Positions 8,303-16,030 of a stretch of DNA of 37,769 bases are shown here, piece after piece; position 1 is the first letter of the stretch; each line of letters begins with the position of its first letter. Position numbers and translations under genes: made by a program. Under the pieces are notes generated by a model. It had not been told where the DNA came from, did not search any database, and saw only the letters and a program-made list of their open reading frames with translations. Source of the stretch: Nitrospirota bacterium (lineage in GTDB: Bacteria; Nitrospirota; Thermodesulfovibrionia; Thermodesulfovibrionales; JdFR-85); assembly GCA_013152485.1 (NCBI GenBank), contig JAADGG010000031.1, forward strand, positions 4,607 through 42,375, in the 5' to 3' direction.

Positions 8303-9496
8303 ATGAGCTTGGGAAGATACAGAATTTCAAATAAATCAAATAAATCCGGTCTATCTTTTCTCCATAAAATATTTCCCGCACTGGCTTCAACAGTCACCGT
8401 CCTCATATTGTCGGTCCTCACCACGGCGTGTTCGCCGCCGGTCTCCGTCAAATGGGATGAATCCACCAACCGTTGGATAGGCGGGGACTCCTCCGGTACG
8501 GGGGCTATTGCGTACACGACGCCCGCGGAGATGACCCCGGAGCAGAAGAAACCCGTCAATCCCCTCCAGAGGTCTCCCTACCTGATCGAAGAACTCTCCA
8601 AGATTCCATCGCTGTCTCCCAAGGAGGAGGTGCTCGAAGGGCAGGAAGAATACTATCTGGGCTATCACGATATACTGCGGATAACGGTTTTCGGGCGTCA
8701 GGACGCCGTCAAGGGCTCCTCGGACATCACGCGGGAGACGGAGATAAGGAACGACGGCATGATCTCCTACCCGCTCATAGGCGACATAAAGGCTGCCGGG
8801 CTGACCATTCCGCAGCTTCAGCGGAACATAGTCGAAAGACTGAAGGAATACATAGTCGCGCCCAAGGTCGACATCCAGATAATAAAATATGCAAGCCGTG
8901 ACGTATCGATACTCGGTGAGGTGGAAAACCCTCACGTGATCTACCTGAGGGGAAGGACCACCCTGCTCGAGGCCATTGCCAAGGCAGGCGGCCTGACCGA
9001 GAAGGCCAACCTCAAGGGCGCCTATATAATCAGGAAGAACAGGATCATACCCATCGATCTCTATGCCCTAATGACAGAGGGTGATTTGAGGTATAATATT
9101 GAAGTAAGGAGAAAAGACATAATCTACATACCGAACGTTCAGGATCAGAGGGTCTACGTGATAGGAGAGGTGAAGAGACCCACGATAGTGCCGTTTGCAG
9201 GCAAGATCCTGAGGGTTGCGGAGGCGATAGCGAGCGCGGGTGACTTCGAGATATCGGCAAAGAAGAGCAACATAAAGATCATCAGGGGAGGGCTCGAGAA
9301 ACCCACAATCATAACCGTTGACTTCAACAAGATAACGAAAGGTGACCTGGGCGAGAACATTGCTCTGTATTCCGAGGACATCGTGTACGTCCCGGCATCC
9401 CTTATCGGGGAGTGGAACAAGATCCTCGATCAGATCACTCCGTCGCTTCAGACCCTCATGTTCGGCGCCACGGTCAAGAGCCTGTCAGACAGGTGA
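8303..9496 (+). CDS. Polysaccharide export outer-membrane lipoprotein, Wza/KpsD-like (Poly_export + SLBB)
   Basis: A 397-residue exported protein. A hydrophobic segment (27-42) ends in LTTAC with Cys43 as the likely lipidation site; the lipobox is imperfect (Thr at -3). YYLGYHDILRITVFGRQD opens the polysaccharide export domain (about 113-200). Two SLBB-type beta-grasp domains follow: the first begins at VSILGEVENPHVIYLRG and the second at VYVIGEVKRPTIVPFAG. Members of this family form the outer-membrane or periplasmic exit channel for capsule and exopolysaccharide. Start ATG 8303 has TAAGG six bases upstream, directly after the candidate structured leader. The partner kinase and phosphatase lie downstream. 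No homologue of Wzx or Wzy is in the window, so the export route (Wzy- or ABC-dependent) cannot be told. Confidence 0.92.
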   Translation: MSLGRYRISNKSNKSGLSFLHKIFPALASTVTVLILSVLTTACSPPVSVKWDESTNRWIGGDSSGTGAIAYTTPAEMTPEQKKPVNPLQRSPYLIEELSKIPSLSPKEEVLEGQEEYYLGYHDILRITVFGRQDAVKGSSDITRETEIRNDGMISYPLIGDIKAAGLTIPQLQRNIVERLKEYIVAPKVDIQIIKYASRDVSILGEVENPHVIYLRGRTTLLEAIAKAGGLTEKANLKGAYIIRKNRIIPIDLYALMTEGDLRYNIEVRRKDIIYIPNVQDQRVYVIGEVKRPTIVPFAGKILRVAEAIASAGDFEISAKKSNIKIIRGGLEKPTIITVDFNKITKGDLGENIALYSEDIVYVPASLIGEWNKILDQITPSLQTLMFGATVKSLSDR

Positions 9497-9629
9497 CCTG
9501 GTTAGATCCCGGCCTTTTCAGACCTCACTTCCGTTGCACGAGGGGGAAGAGCCGGCCGGAGGGAAGAGGATCCTTTGAGGAGGGGGCTCCCGGCCCCGGC
9601 GGTATGTTAAGGGAAGAGACAGGACATTT

Positions 9630-10409
9630 ATGATAGACATACACAATCATATCCTTCCGGGGATCGACGACGGGGCTTCCAGTCCCGAGAAATCGCTCCA
9701 GATGGCGAGAATAGCGGTGAATGACGGCATCAGGGTCGTCGTCGCCACTCCGCACGTCAACAACGGTGTCTACGAGGTGAGTGCCGAGAGGATCGTCGAG
9801 GAGGTGGACCGGCTGAATCTGATGCTGAGGCAGGAGGATATACCCCTGAGGGTGCTTCCGGGTGCCGACATACACGTAGACTTCAAGCTCGTCGACGCCG
9901 TAAAGAACGGTGAAGTCATGACGGTCAACAACAACCGGCGCTACATAATGCTGGAGCTTCCGGAATACGGCGTCCCTCAGCACATGTCGGACTTCCTCTG
10001 GGAGCTGAAGATCAACGGGATCACACCGGTCTTCACCCATCCCGAGAGGAACGCGGCGATACAGGACGACATAAACATCCTTCAGGGGTTCATCATGCAG
10101 GGCGCCCTTTCGCAGATAACCGCAATGAGCCTGACCGGAGAGTTCGGCAGAAGGCCCCGGAAATGCGCGGCCGCCCTCCTGAAATACAACCTTGCCCACG
10201 TCATCGCCACCGATGCGCACTCTGCGAGGAGGCGTCCGCCGGTCCTCTCAGGTGCGCTCAGGGTTGCCGGTGACATAGTCGGAGACGATTTTGCGTTGAG
10301 GATGGTGACCGAAATTCCGGAAAACATAATAAACGGCGTTCAGGTAAGCATTCCCGAGCCGAAGAGCAGGAAGACCCGGTTTTTTGAGAGACTGTTGAGC
10401 AGGAACTGA
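9630..10409 (+). CDS. PHP-type protein-tyrosine phosphatase, CpsB/YwqE family
   Basis: A 259-residue metal-dependent phosphatase. The PHP metal ligands are visible: DIHNHILPGIDDG (His5, His7), TPH (His42), ELPE (about 109-112), FTHPERN (His137) and TDAHS (Asp195, His197). Family knowledge: CpsB of streptococci and YwqE of Bacillus remove phosphate from the tyrosine tail of BY-kinases. The substrate here is very probably the kinase encoded next door at 10442. The protein is cytoplasmic. ATG 9630 is preceded by GGGAAGAG and AGGA. The 133-base gap 9497-9629 after the export gene holds no gene, only purine-rich sequence and a possible long-range GGCC pairing. Confidence 0.93.
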   Translation: MIDIHNHILPGIDDGASSPEKSLQMARIAVNDGIRVVVATPHVNNGVYEVSAERIVEEVDRLNLMLRQEDIPLRVLPGADIHVDFKLVDAVKNGEVMTVNNNRRYIMLELPEYGVPQHMSDFLWELKINGITPVFTHPERNAAIQDDINILQGFIMQGALSQITAMSLTGEFGRRPRKCAAALLKYNLAHVIATDAHSARRRPPVLSGALRVAGDIVGDDFALRMVTEIPENIINGVQVSIPEPKSRKTRFFERLLSRN

Positions 10410-10441
10410 TGCGGACCGGTCCTGTACACAGGAGATAAGAG

Positions 10442-12754
10442 ATGAACGAGATAGAATACTCAAACGAGATCAAAGAGCGGGAGATCCACCTTTACGACTA
10501 CATCGAGGTCCTGATCCGCAAGAAGTGGATCGTCATCACCTGTTTCGTTGTCGTGGTTCTCGTAACCGGCATCGTCACCTATCTCGCCACGCCCGTTTAC
10601 GAGGCGACGACCTCCATACTGATCGAAGAGGCCCAGAGCGGGGGAGAGGCACTGTTCACCGAGCTTGCAGGCCTGCCGCAGACCTCCCAGATACCTTCAC
10701 AGATAGAGATCATAAAGAGCCGTACGATAGCCGAGGAGGTCGTGAGGGACCTCAGGTACGACGAGAAGGTCTTTGACATGTCCGGGGACCTCAGCGTAAA
10801 GGTGAAGCGCATGAACGTCCCTGAAGAGCTCATGGGCGAGGAGATAGAGGTCGAGTTCACCGACGGCAAGGGCGGCTTCACCGTATCGGTGGAGGGGGAT
10901 CCAGTGGGTACCGGCGTCGTGGGTTCCCCTTTCAGGAGTGCTTCCGGACTTTCTTTTGAGCTCGAGGACGTAAGGAACCCCTCCAAGGGGGCGTCTTTCA
11001 AGCTCATGAAGGTGGGCTTCTACAAGGCCGTGAAAGAGCTTCAGGACCTGGTAACCGTGTCGCCGGTCAGGAATACCAACATCGTCTACATAAAGGTCCA
11101 GCACAGCGATCCTGCAATGGCGGCCGACATAGCCAACTCCATAGTCCATCACTATGTCCAGCAGGACATATCGAGGAGGAGCAAGGAAGCCACTTACATG
11201 ATCAAGTTCGTCAAGAAGCAGATAGAGCCGACCCAGAAGAGACTCGAGAACGCCCTCGAGGCACTCGCCGCGCACAAGAGAAGATCCAAGGTCGTGGACC
11301 TGAACGAGGGGACCAAGAAACTCATCGAGAACATAGGCGTTCTCGAGAGGGAGAAGATAAATCTCGAGATAAAGGAACAGGAGGTCAAGTACCTGTATGA
11401 TGCGGTACAGAAGAACCTGACCGACACCTCGACCCTGAACCTCTCGGTCCTGGACGACCCCGTGGTGCAGTCGATGATAAGCAGCCTTGCAATGCTCGAG
11501 AACAACAGGAAGTCCCTCCTGGCGGAGTACACGGAGAGACACCCGCAGGTGGTCGCGCTCTCGGCGGAGATAAACGAGATCAAGCGGAGGATAAACACTT
11601 CCATACTGAATATTCTCGACTCCTTGAGGAACAAGAAGGAGAGCTTCGCCAGGGAGATATCCCAGCTCAGGGCCGAACTCAAGGTCCTCCCCGAGGAGGA
11701 GAAGAGACTGGCAGGTCTGGTCCTCAACAAGGAGGTCCTGTCCAACATAAACGCCTTCCTGTTCCAGAAACTGAACGAGGCCACCATAACCCAGGCCTCC
11801 ACCATATCATCGATACAGGTCGTCGATCCGGCCATCGTGCCGGATGTTCCGATAAAGCCGAACAAGAAGAGGAACATCCTGCTGGCGGTCGTGGTCGGGC
11901 TGATGTCGGGTATGGGACTGGCCTTCTTCTTCGATTACCTCGACAACTCGATCAAGACCCCGAGGGACGTGGAGGAGAGGCTCGGACTGCCGATATTCGG
12001 ACATATCCCGCTCGCTCCGGTGGAGAAATCCAACCGCCGTTCCCGTGACGCCGGCTCGGCACTCGTGACCGTGGATTCGACCAAGTCCATAACCGCCGAG
12101 AGCTTCCGTTCCCTCAGGACGAACCTGCAGTTCGCCGTGCTCGACAGGCGCGGGAAGATCTTCCACTTCACGTCGGCCATGCAGGGTGAGGGAAAGAGCA
12201 CGATCACCGCCAATCTCGGCATAACGCTCGCCCTCATGGGCTCGAGGACCCTGATAGTGGACCTCGACCTGCGCAAGCCGCGCGTGCACCGCATATTCAA
12301 CATAAGCAAGGAGCCGGGCGTGACGCATCTGCTCGCCGGGAAGGCCGACTTCAGGAAGATCCTCATCCCTTCGGAGATCGAACACCTCTACATGATTCCT
12401 GCGGGGATAATCCCGCCGAATCCGTCCGAGCTCCTGAGCAAGCAGGACCTGATGAACTTCCTGGACGAGGCAAGGCAGGAGTTCGACTACGTCCTCATAG
12501 ATTCGCCCCCGGTCCTGCCCGTGACGGACGCGCAGCTTCTGGGCAGGCTTGCCGATGCCACTTTCATCGTCATAAAGCTGGGCGAGACCTCTTTCCACGC
12601 AGTGGAACACGCGATAAAACAGCTCCGGAGCGTGAATGTGAACGTGGCGGGCACGATAATAAACAAGATAAAGCCGACCGCCGGTTATGGTTATTATCAC
12701 AATTACTACTACTATTACTACGGTGACGACTCTTCCGACGGGAAGAAGGCCTGA
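10442..12754 (+). CDS. Polysaccharide co-polymerase with BY-kinase domain, Wzc-like
   Basis: A 770-residue inner-membrane protein. It has a Wzz chain-length domain with transmembrane helix 1 at about 29-50, a long periplasmic coiled-coil region (about 240-450), and helix 2 at about 477-497. A cytoplasmic tyrosine kinase follows: Walker A QGEGKST at 581-587, Walker A' LIVDLDLRKP, Walker B VLIDSPP. The tail at 749-760 has nine tyrosines in twelve residues, the autophosphorylation cluster. Family knowledge: cycling of phosphorylation controls polymer length and export with the Wza-type channel. The domains are fused as in E. coli Wzc, unlike the split Gram-positive CpsC/CpsD, yet the phosphatase next door is the Gram-positive-like PHP type. 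A GGAGA ribosome-binding site precedes ATG 10442. Confidence 0.94.
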   Translation: MNEIEYSNEIKEREIHLYDYIEVLIRKKWIVITCFVVVVLVTGIVTYLATPVYEATTSILIEEAQSGGEALFTELAGLPQTSQIPSQIEIIKSRTIAEEVVRDLRYDEKVFDMSGDLSVKVKRMNVPEELMGEEIEVEFTDGKGGFTVSVEGDPVGTGVVGSPFRSASGLSFELEDVRNPSKGASFKLMKVGFYKAVKELQDLVTVSPVRNTNIVYIKVQHSDPAMAADIANSIVHHYVQQDISRRSKEATYMIKFVKKQIEPTQKRLENALEALAAHKRRSKVVDLNEGTKKLIENIGVLEREKINLEIKEQEVKYLYDAVQKNLTDTSTLNLSVLDDPVVQSMISSLAMLENNRKSLLAEYTERHPQVVALSAEINEIKRRINTSILNILDSLRNKKESFAREISQLRAELKVLPEEEKRLAGLVLNKEVLSNINAFLFQKLNEATITQASTISSIQVVDPAIVPDVPIKPNKKRNILLAVVVGLMSGMGLAFFFDYLDNSIKTPRDVEERLGLPIFGHIPLAPVEKSNRRSRDAGSALVTVDSTKSITAESFRSLRTNLQFAVLDRRGKIFHFTSAMQGEGKSTITANLGITLALMGSRTLIVDLDLRKPRVHRIFNISKEPGVTHLLAGKADFRKILIPSEIEHLYMIPAGIIPPNPSELLSKQDLMNFLDEARQEFDYVLIDSPPVLPVTDAQLLGRLADATFIVIKLGETSFHAVEHAIKQLRSVNVNVAGTIINKIKPTAGYGYYHNYYYYYYGDDSSDGKKA

Positions 12755-12757
12755 GGG

Positions 12758-12779
12758 GGCCGGACGACGTCGTCCGGCC
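12758..12779 (+). terminator. Perfect 22-base GC palindrome after the kinase gene
   Basis: GGCCGGACGAC at 12758-12768 is followed directly by its exact reverse complement at 12769-12779, four bases past the stop codon. As RNA it forms a stem of nine or more pairs with an ACGT loop. No U-tract follows. It is the probable end of the polysaccharide operon. Confidence 0.45.
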
Positions 12780-12850
12780 GCGAGGCCATTCACGACAGCC
12801 TGAGCATACCGGCGTGCAACACCCGGCCGGCCAAGTTTTCCCCTGTTTTC

Positions 12851-12859
12851 TGCTATAAT
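12851..12859 (+). promoter_or_regulatory. Extended -10 promoter just upstream of the ribonucleotide reductase start
   Basis: TG-C-TATAAT at 12851-12859 is a perfect extended -10. The ATG at 12867 lies seven bases after it, so the transcript would begin at or almost at the start codon and be leaderless or nearly so. There is no ribosome-binding site between them. Confidence 0.55.
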
Positions 12860-12866
12860 TTATTCC

Positions 12867-14594
12867 ATGCTCGAACTGACGGAGAACGCGCTGCGCGTAC
12901 TGAGGGCCAGATACCTGCTCAAGGACGACAGGGGCGAGGTCGTGGAGTCGCCCGAGGGGATGTTCCGCCGTGTCGCCTCACATGTGGCTCATGCAGAGGC
13001 CCTGTACGGTGAAGACCCGGGCGAGTGGGAAGAGCGTTTCTTCTCCATCATGACCGCACTGAAGTTCCTGCCGAACTCGCCGACCCTCATGAATGCCGGC
13101 AAGGAGATAGGTCAGCTCGCCGCCTGCTTCGTCCTTCCCGTGGATGACTCCATGGAGAGCATATTCGACACCCTGAAGAAGACCGCCCTCATACTCCAGA
13201 GCGGGGGCGGAACCGGTTTCTCCTTCTCCAGGCTCAGGCCGCGCTCTGACATCGTAAGGACTACCGGCGGGATAGCCAGCGGTCCGGTATCGTTCATGAG
13301 GATCTACAACACCGCCACAGAGGTGATAAAACAGGGAGGTGCCCGCAGGGGGGCGAACATGGGTATCCTGAGGATAGATCACCCCGACATACTCGACTTC
13401 ATAGAGGCAAAGAGGCGCGAGGGCGAGCTGACGAACTTCAACATATCCGTGGCGGTCACCGATGCCTTCATCGAGGCGCTCAGGAAGGACGGCGAGTATG
13501 ACCTGATCAATCCCCGTACGGGGAAGCCCGCCGGCAGGCTGCGTGCCCGCAAGGTCTTCGATGCGATCGTCAGGAGTGCGTACGAGACCGGTGATCCCGG
13601 GCTCGTCTTCATCGACAGGATAAACCGCTACAACCCGACTCCTCATCTCGGGGAGATAGAGAGCACGAACCCCTGCGGCGAGCAGCCGCTGCTGCCCTAC
13701 GAGGCCTGCGTGCTCGGCTCGCTGAACCTCTCAAAGTACGTGCGCAACCCGATAATCGACGACCCGGGAGGTACCCCAGCCATAGATTACGAGGGACTCG
13801 GTGAGGACATAAGGGTCGCCGTGAGGTTCCTCGACGACTGCATAGACACCAACAGGTATCCACTGCCGGAGATAGAACGGATGCACAAGGGCAACAGGAA
13901 GATAGGCCTCGGCGTGATGGGCTGGGCCGACATGCTCATACTCCTCGGTATCCAGTACAACTCGGAGCAGGGCTTCAGGCTTGCAAGGGAGGTGATGGGT
14001 TTTGTCCAGGCAAAGTCGAAGGAGGCATCGGCGGAGCTTGCCGCAAAGCGCGGGGTCTTCCCCAACTTCAAGGGCTCGGTCTATGACGCCCCAGGCATGC
14101 CGAGGGTGCGCAACGCGACAACCACTACGATCGCCCCCACGGGGACGATCTCCATCATCGCGGACTGCTCGAGCGGCATCGAACCCATCTTCGCCCTCGC
14201 ATACAGGAGATTCATCCTCGATACAGAGCTGATAGAGGTGAACAAGTACTTTTTTGCGCTTGCAAGGAAGCTCGGATTCTATTCTCCCGAGCTCGAGAAG
14301 AAGGTGCTGATGAAGGGGCGGCTGAGGGGATTGAAGGAGGTGCCCGCCCGGATAAAGAGGCTCTTCAAGACCGCTCACGAGATCCCGCCGAAGGACCATA
14401 TAGAGATGCAGGCGGCCTTCCAGGAGTTCACGGACAATGCGGTCTCGAAGACCGTAAATCTCCCCAGGAGCGCAAGCAGGGCGGATGTGGAGAAGGCGTT
14501 CCTGCTGGCGTATGAGAAGGGGTGCAAGGGTGTCACCGTCTTCCGGTACGGCTCCGGCAGACCCGGAACGCTCCGGAGGCTCAGGGATGAATAG
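12867..14594 (+). CDS. nrdJ: Adenosylcobalamin-dependent (class II) ribonucleotide reductase, short form
   Basis: A 575-residue class II reductase that makes deoxyribonucleotides without oxygen dependence. LTENALRVLRARYLLKD is the conserved start of the family. Cys87 (AACFVLPV) and Cys281 (EACVLGSLNL) are the candidate redox pair. N268-P-C270-G-E272 holds the thiyl-radical Cys with its Asn/Glu partners. APTGTIS near residue 423 is the phosphate-binding turn, and GCKGVTVF closes the barrel near 551. The protein ends soon after (GTLRRLRDE) and has no C-terminal CxxC, which many longer relatives use to receive electrons. No obvious continuation is seen in the next 200 bases. The start is fixed by the conserved N-terminus despite the missing ribosome-binding site. 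Confidence 0.92.
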   Translation: MLELTENALRVLRARYLLKDDRGEVVESPEGMFRRVASHVAHAEALYGEDPGEWEERFFSIMTALKFLPNSPTLMNAGKEIGQLAACFVLPVDDSMESIFDTLKKTALILQSGGGTGFSFSRLRPRSDIVRTTGGIASGPVSFMRIYNTATEVIKQGGARRGANMGILRIDHPDILDFIEAKRREGELTNFNISVAVTDAFIEALRKDGEYDLINPRTGKPAGRLRARKVFDAIVRSAYETGDPGLVFIDRINRYNPTPHLGEIESTNPCGEQPLLPYEACVLGSLNLSKYVRNPIIDDPGGTPAIDYEGLGEDIRVAVRFLDDCIDTNRYPLPEIERMHKGNRKIGLGVMGWADMLILLGIQYNSEQGFRLAREVMGFVQAKSKEASAELAAKRGVFPNFKGSVYDAPGMPRVRNATTTTIAPTGTISIIADCSSGIEPIFALAYRRFILDTELIEVNKYFFALARKLGFYSPELEKKVLMKGRLRGLKEVPARIKRLFKTAHEIPPKDHIEMQAAFQEFTDNAVSKTVNLPRSASRADVEKAFLLAYEKGCKGVTVFRYGSGRPGTLRRLRDE

Positions 14595-14598
14595 AGTC

Positions 14599-14625
14599 CC
14601 CGGATGGACCCAGCCTTTGTCCGGG
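14599..14625 (+). terminator. Hairpin after nrdJ, no U-tract
   Basis: CCCGGA (14599-14604) pairs with TCCGGG (14620-14625) across a 15-base loop, five bases after the stop codon. No T run follows. It is a weak candidate terminator. Confidence 0.3.
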
Positions 14626-14742
14626 CGTGCATACCGCGGATAGTGCTCTCACCGCCTGCCCGACTCATTATTACACCGGCAATAAAACACCCGAAACCAT
14701 TGGATAAAAGGTTGCAGGAAGTACGGGTTTGTCGTACCGGGC

Positions 14743-14771
14743 TTGATCCTGTGTTATGAAAAGGTTACAGT
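14743..14771 (+). promoter_or_regulatory. Candidate promoter for pdxJ-acpS
   Basis: TTGATC (14743-14748) and TACAGT (14766-14771) are spaced by 17 bases. An alternative is TTACAG (14765-14770) with TAATAA (14787-14792). The gap 14595-14816 is otherwise non-coding. It also holds a small hairpin, GTACG/CGTAC, at 14721-14737. Confidence 0.3.
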
Positions 14772-14816
14772 ATTTAATTGCCGAAGTAATAATGGCTGAA
14801 ACAAGGAGGTCTTGAT

Positions 14817-15530
14817 ATGATTCTCGGAGTCAACGTCGATCATGTCGCAACTGTGAGACAGGCGCGCATGACCTTTGAACCGGACCCTGTCATGGCGGCC
14901 ACACTCGCCTTGCTGGGCGGGGCCGACGGGATAACCGTTCACCTGAGGGAGGACCGCAGGCACATCCAGGACAGGGATCTGAGGCTGCTCAGGGAGGTGG
15001 TGCCGGTTGAGCTGAACCTCGAGATGGCGGCCACGGAGGAGATGATAGGGATCGCCGCAGAGGTGATGCCAGATCTCGTCACCATCGTGCCGGAGAAACG
15101 CGAGGAACTGACAACCGAGGGAGGCCTCGACCTCAACGCATCCTGCGGCAAGCTCCGCGATGCCGTCGAGCGGCTGAAGAGACGGGGCATTCCCGTAAGC
15201 CTCTTCATCGCCCCTTCCATAACGGACGTGGACCTCTCCAAGGAGATAGGAGCGGACATGGTGGAGATTCATACAGGGCATTATGCGAACTCCAGGGGGG
15301 AGGAGCAGCGTGAGGAACTGAAGAAGGTGACGGCTTCGGTGGAGAGGGCGAGACTGAACGGCCTTCATGCAAACGCCGGGCACGGCCTCACGTACTACAA
15401 CGTCAGGCCGGTCGCCTCGATAGAGGGGCTCAGGGGGCTCTACATAGGGCACAGCATCATTTCGAGGGCGGTCATCGTCGGCATGGAGAGGGCGGTGATG
15501 GAGATGAAGAGGCTGGTCGAGGAGCGATGA
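14817..15530 (+). CDS. pdxJ: Pyridoxine 5'-phosphate synthase
   Basis: A 237-residue TIM-barrel enzyme of normal length. It condenses 1-deoxyxylulose 5-phosphate with 3-amino-2-oxopropyl phosphate in the DXP-dependent vitamin B6 pathway. The signatures are [14 protein letters not shown] at the N-terminus, [55 protein letters not shown] and [12 protein letters not shown], ending with [19 protein letters not shown] six bases before ATG 14817 is a near-perfect ribosome-binding site. Its DXP substrate comes from dxs, which is in this window on the other strand. The stop overlaps acpS by ATGA, the common pdxJ-acpS pairing. Confidence 0.97.
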   Translation: MILGVNVDHVATVRQARMTFEPDPVMAATLALLGGADGITVHLREDRRHIQDRDLRLLREVVPVELNLEMAATEEMIGIAAEVMPDLVTIVPEKREELTTEGGLDLNASCGKLRDAVERLKRRGIPVSLFIAPSITDVDLSKEIGADMVEIHTGHYANSRGEEQREELKKVTASVERARLNGLHANAGHGLTYYNVRPVASIEGLRGLYIGHSIISRAVIVGMERAVMEMKRLVEER

Positions 15531-15904
15531 TACACGGAATAGGCATCGACATAGTGGACGTGCAGAGACTGGAGCAGGCCGTCAGGAGGTGGGGCGGGAG
15601 GTTCATAAGCAGGGTGTTCACCCCTGAGGAGATAGCGTACTGTTCCGGCAAGGCAAACCCCTACAACTCCTATGCCGCCCGCTTTGCCGCGAAGGAGGCG
15701 TTCATCAAGGCCCTGAGGCCTGACGTGCCGGTCTCCCTCAGGGAGATAGGCGTGATCAACAAGGAGTCGGGGCGGCCGGAGATAAGGCTCTATGGCGATG
15801 CCGGGAAGGTCTTCTCCGGTATGCTGGGCAGCGGGAGGATCCATCTCAGTCTCAGTCACGACAGGGGATGCAGTATCGCTGCCGTGGTTATCGAGGCGGA
15901 GTGA
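15527..15904 (+). CDS. acpS: Holo-[acyl-carrier-protein] synthase
   Basis: A 125-residue phosphopantetheinyl transferase that converts apo-ACP to holo-ACP using CoA. The Mg-binding residues are visible: Asp8 in GIGIDIVDV and Glu57 in [12 protein letters not shown]. The length and the C-terminal ISLSH-like segment ([12 protein letters not shown]) match the family. It starts at ATG 15527, overlapping the pdxJ stop by four bases, so translation is probably coupled. Confidence 0.96.
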   Translation: MIHGIGIDIVDVQRLEQAVRRWGGRFISRVFTPEEIAYCSGKANPYNSYAARFAAKEAFIKALRPDVPVSLREIGVINKESGRPEIRLYGDAGKVFSGMLGSGRIHLSLSHDRGCSIAAVVIEAE

Positions 15905-15930
15905 GAGGCGCGGCAGAGGCTCTCCGGCCT

Positions 15931-15960
15931 TTCAAAACACCGGCCGTGTTGGGTTAAAAT
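15931..15960 (+). promoter_or_regulatory. Candidate promoter for nnr
   Basis: TTCAAA (15931-15936) and TAAAAT (15955-15960) are separated by 18 bases. Each is an imperfect match. Transcription would start near 15967, just before the hairpin at 15973-16014. Confidence 0.35.
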
Positions 15961-15972
15961 AGACCTGATTCC

Positions 15973-16014
15973 ACAGCCGCAGGACCCGGGGTTTTGTGCG
16001 GGGTCCGAGGCTGT
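15973..16014 (+). promoter_or_regulatory. Two-segment hairpin in the nnr leader
   Basis: ACAGCC (15973-15978) pairs with GGCTGT (16009-16014). Inside it GGACCC (15982-15987) pairs with GGGTCC (16001-16006), closing a 13-base loop. It ends 16 bases before the nnr start and overlaps no gene. It could be the acpS-distal terminator or a 5' leader structure; there is no U-tract. Confidence 0.4.
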
Positions 16015-16030
16015 TTCCGGGGGATGTCTC

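Noticed and set aside
9604-9633. Nine-codon frame ending in ATGA overlap with the PHP phosphatase start
   Set aside because: Too short and without a ribosome-binding site; the overlap is probably chance.
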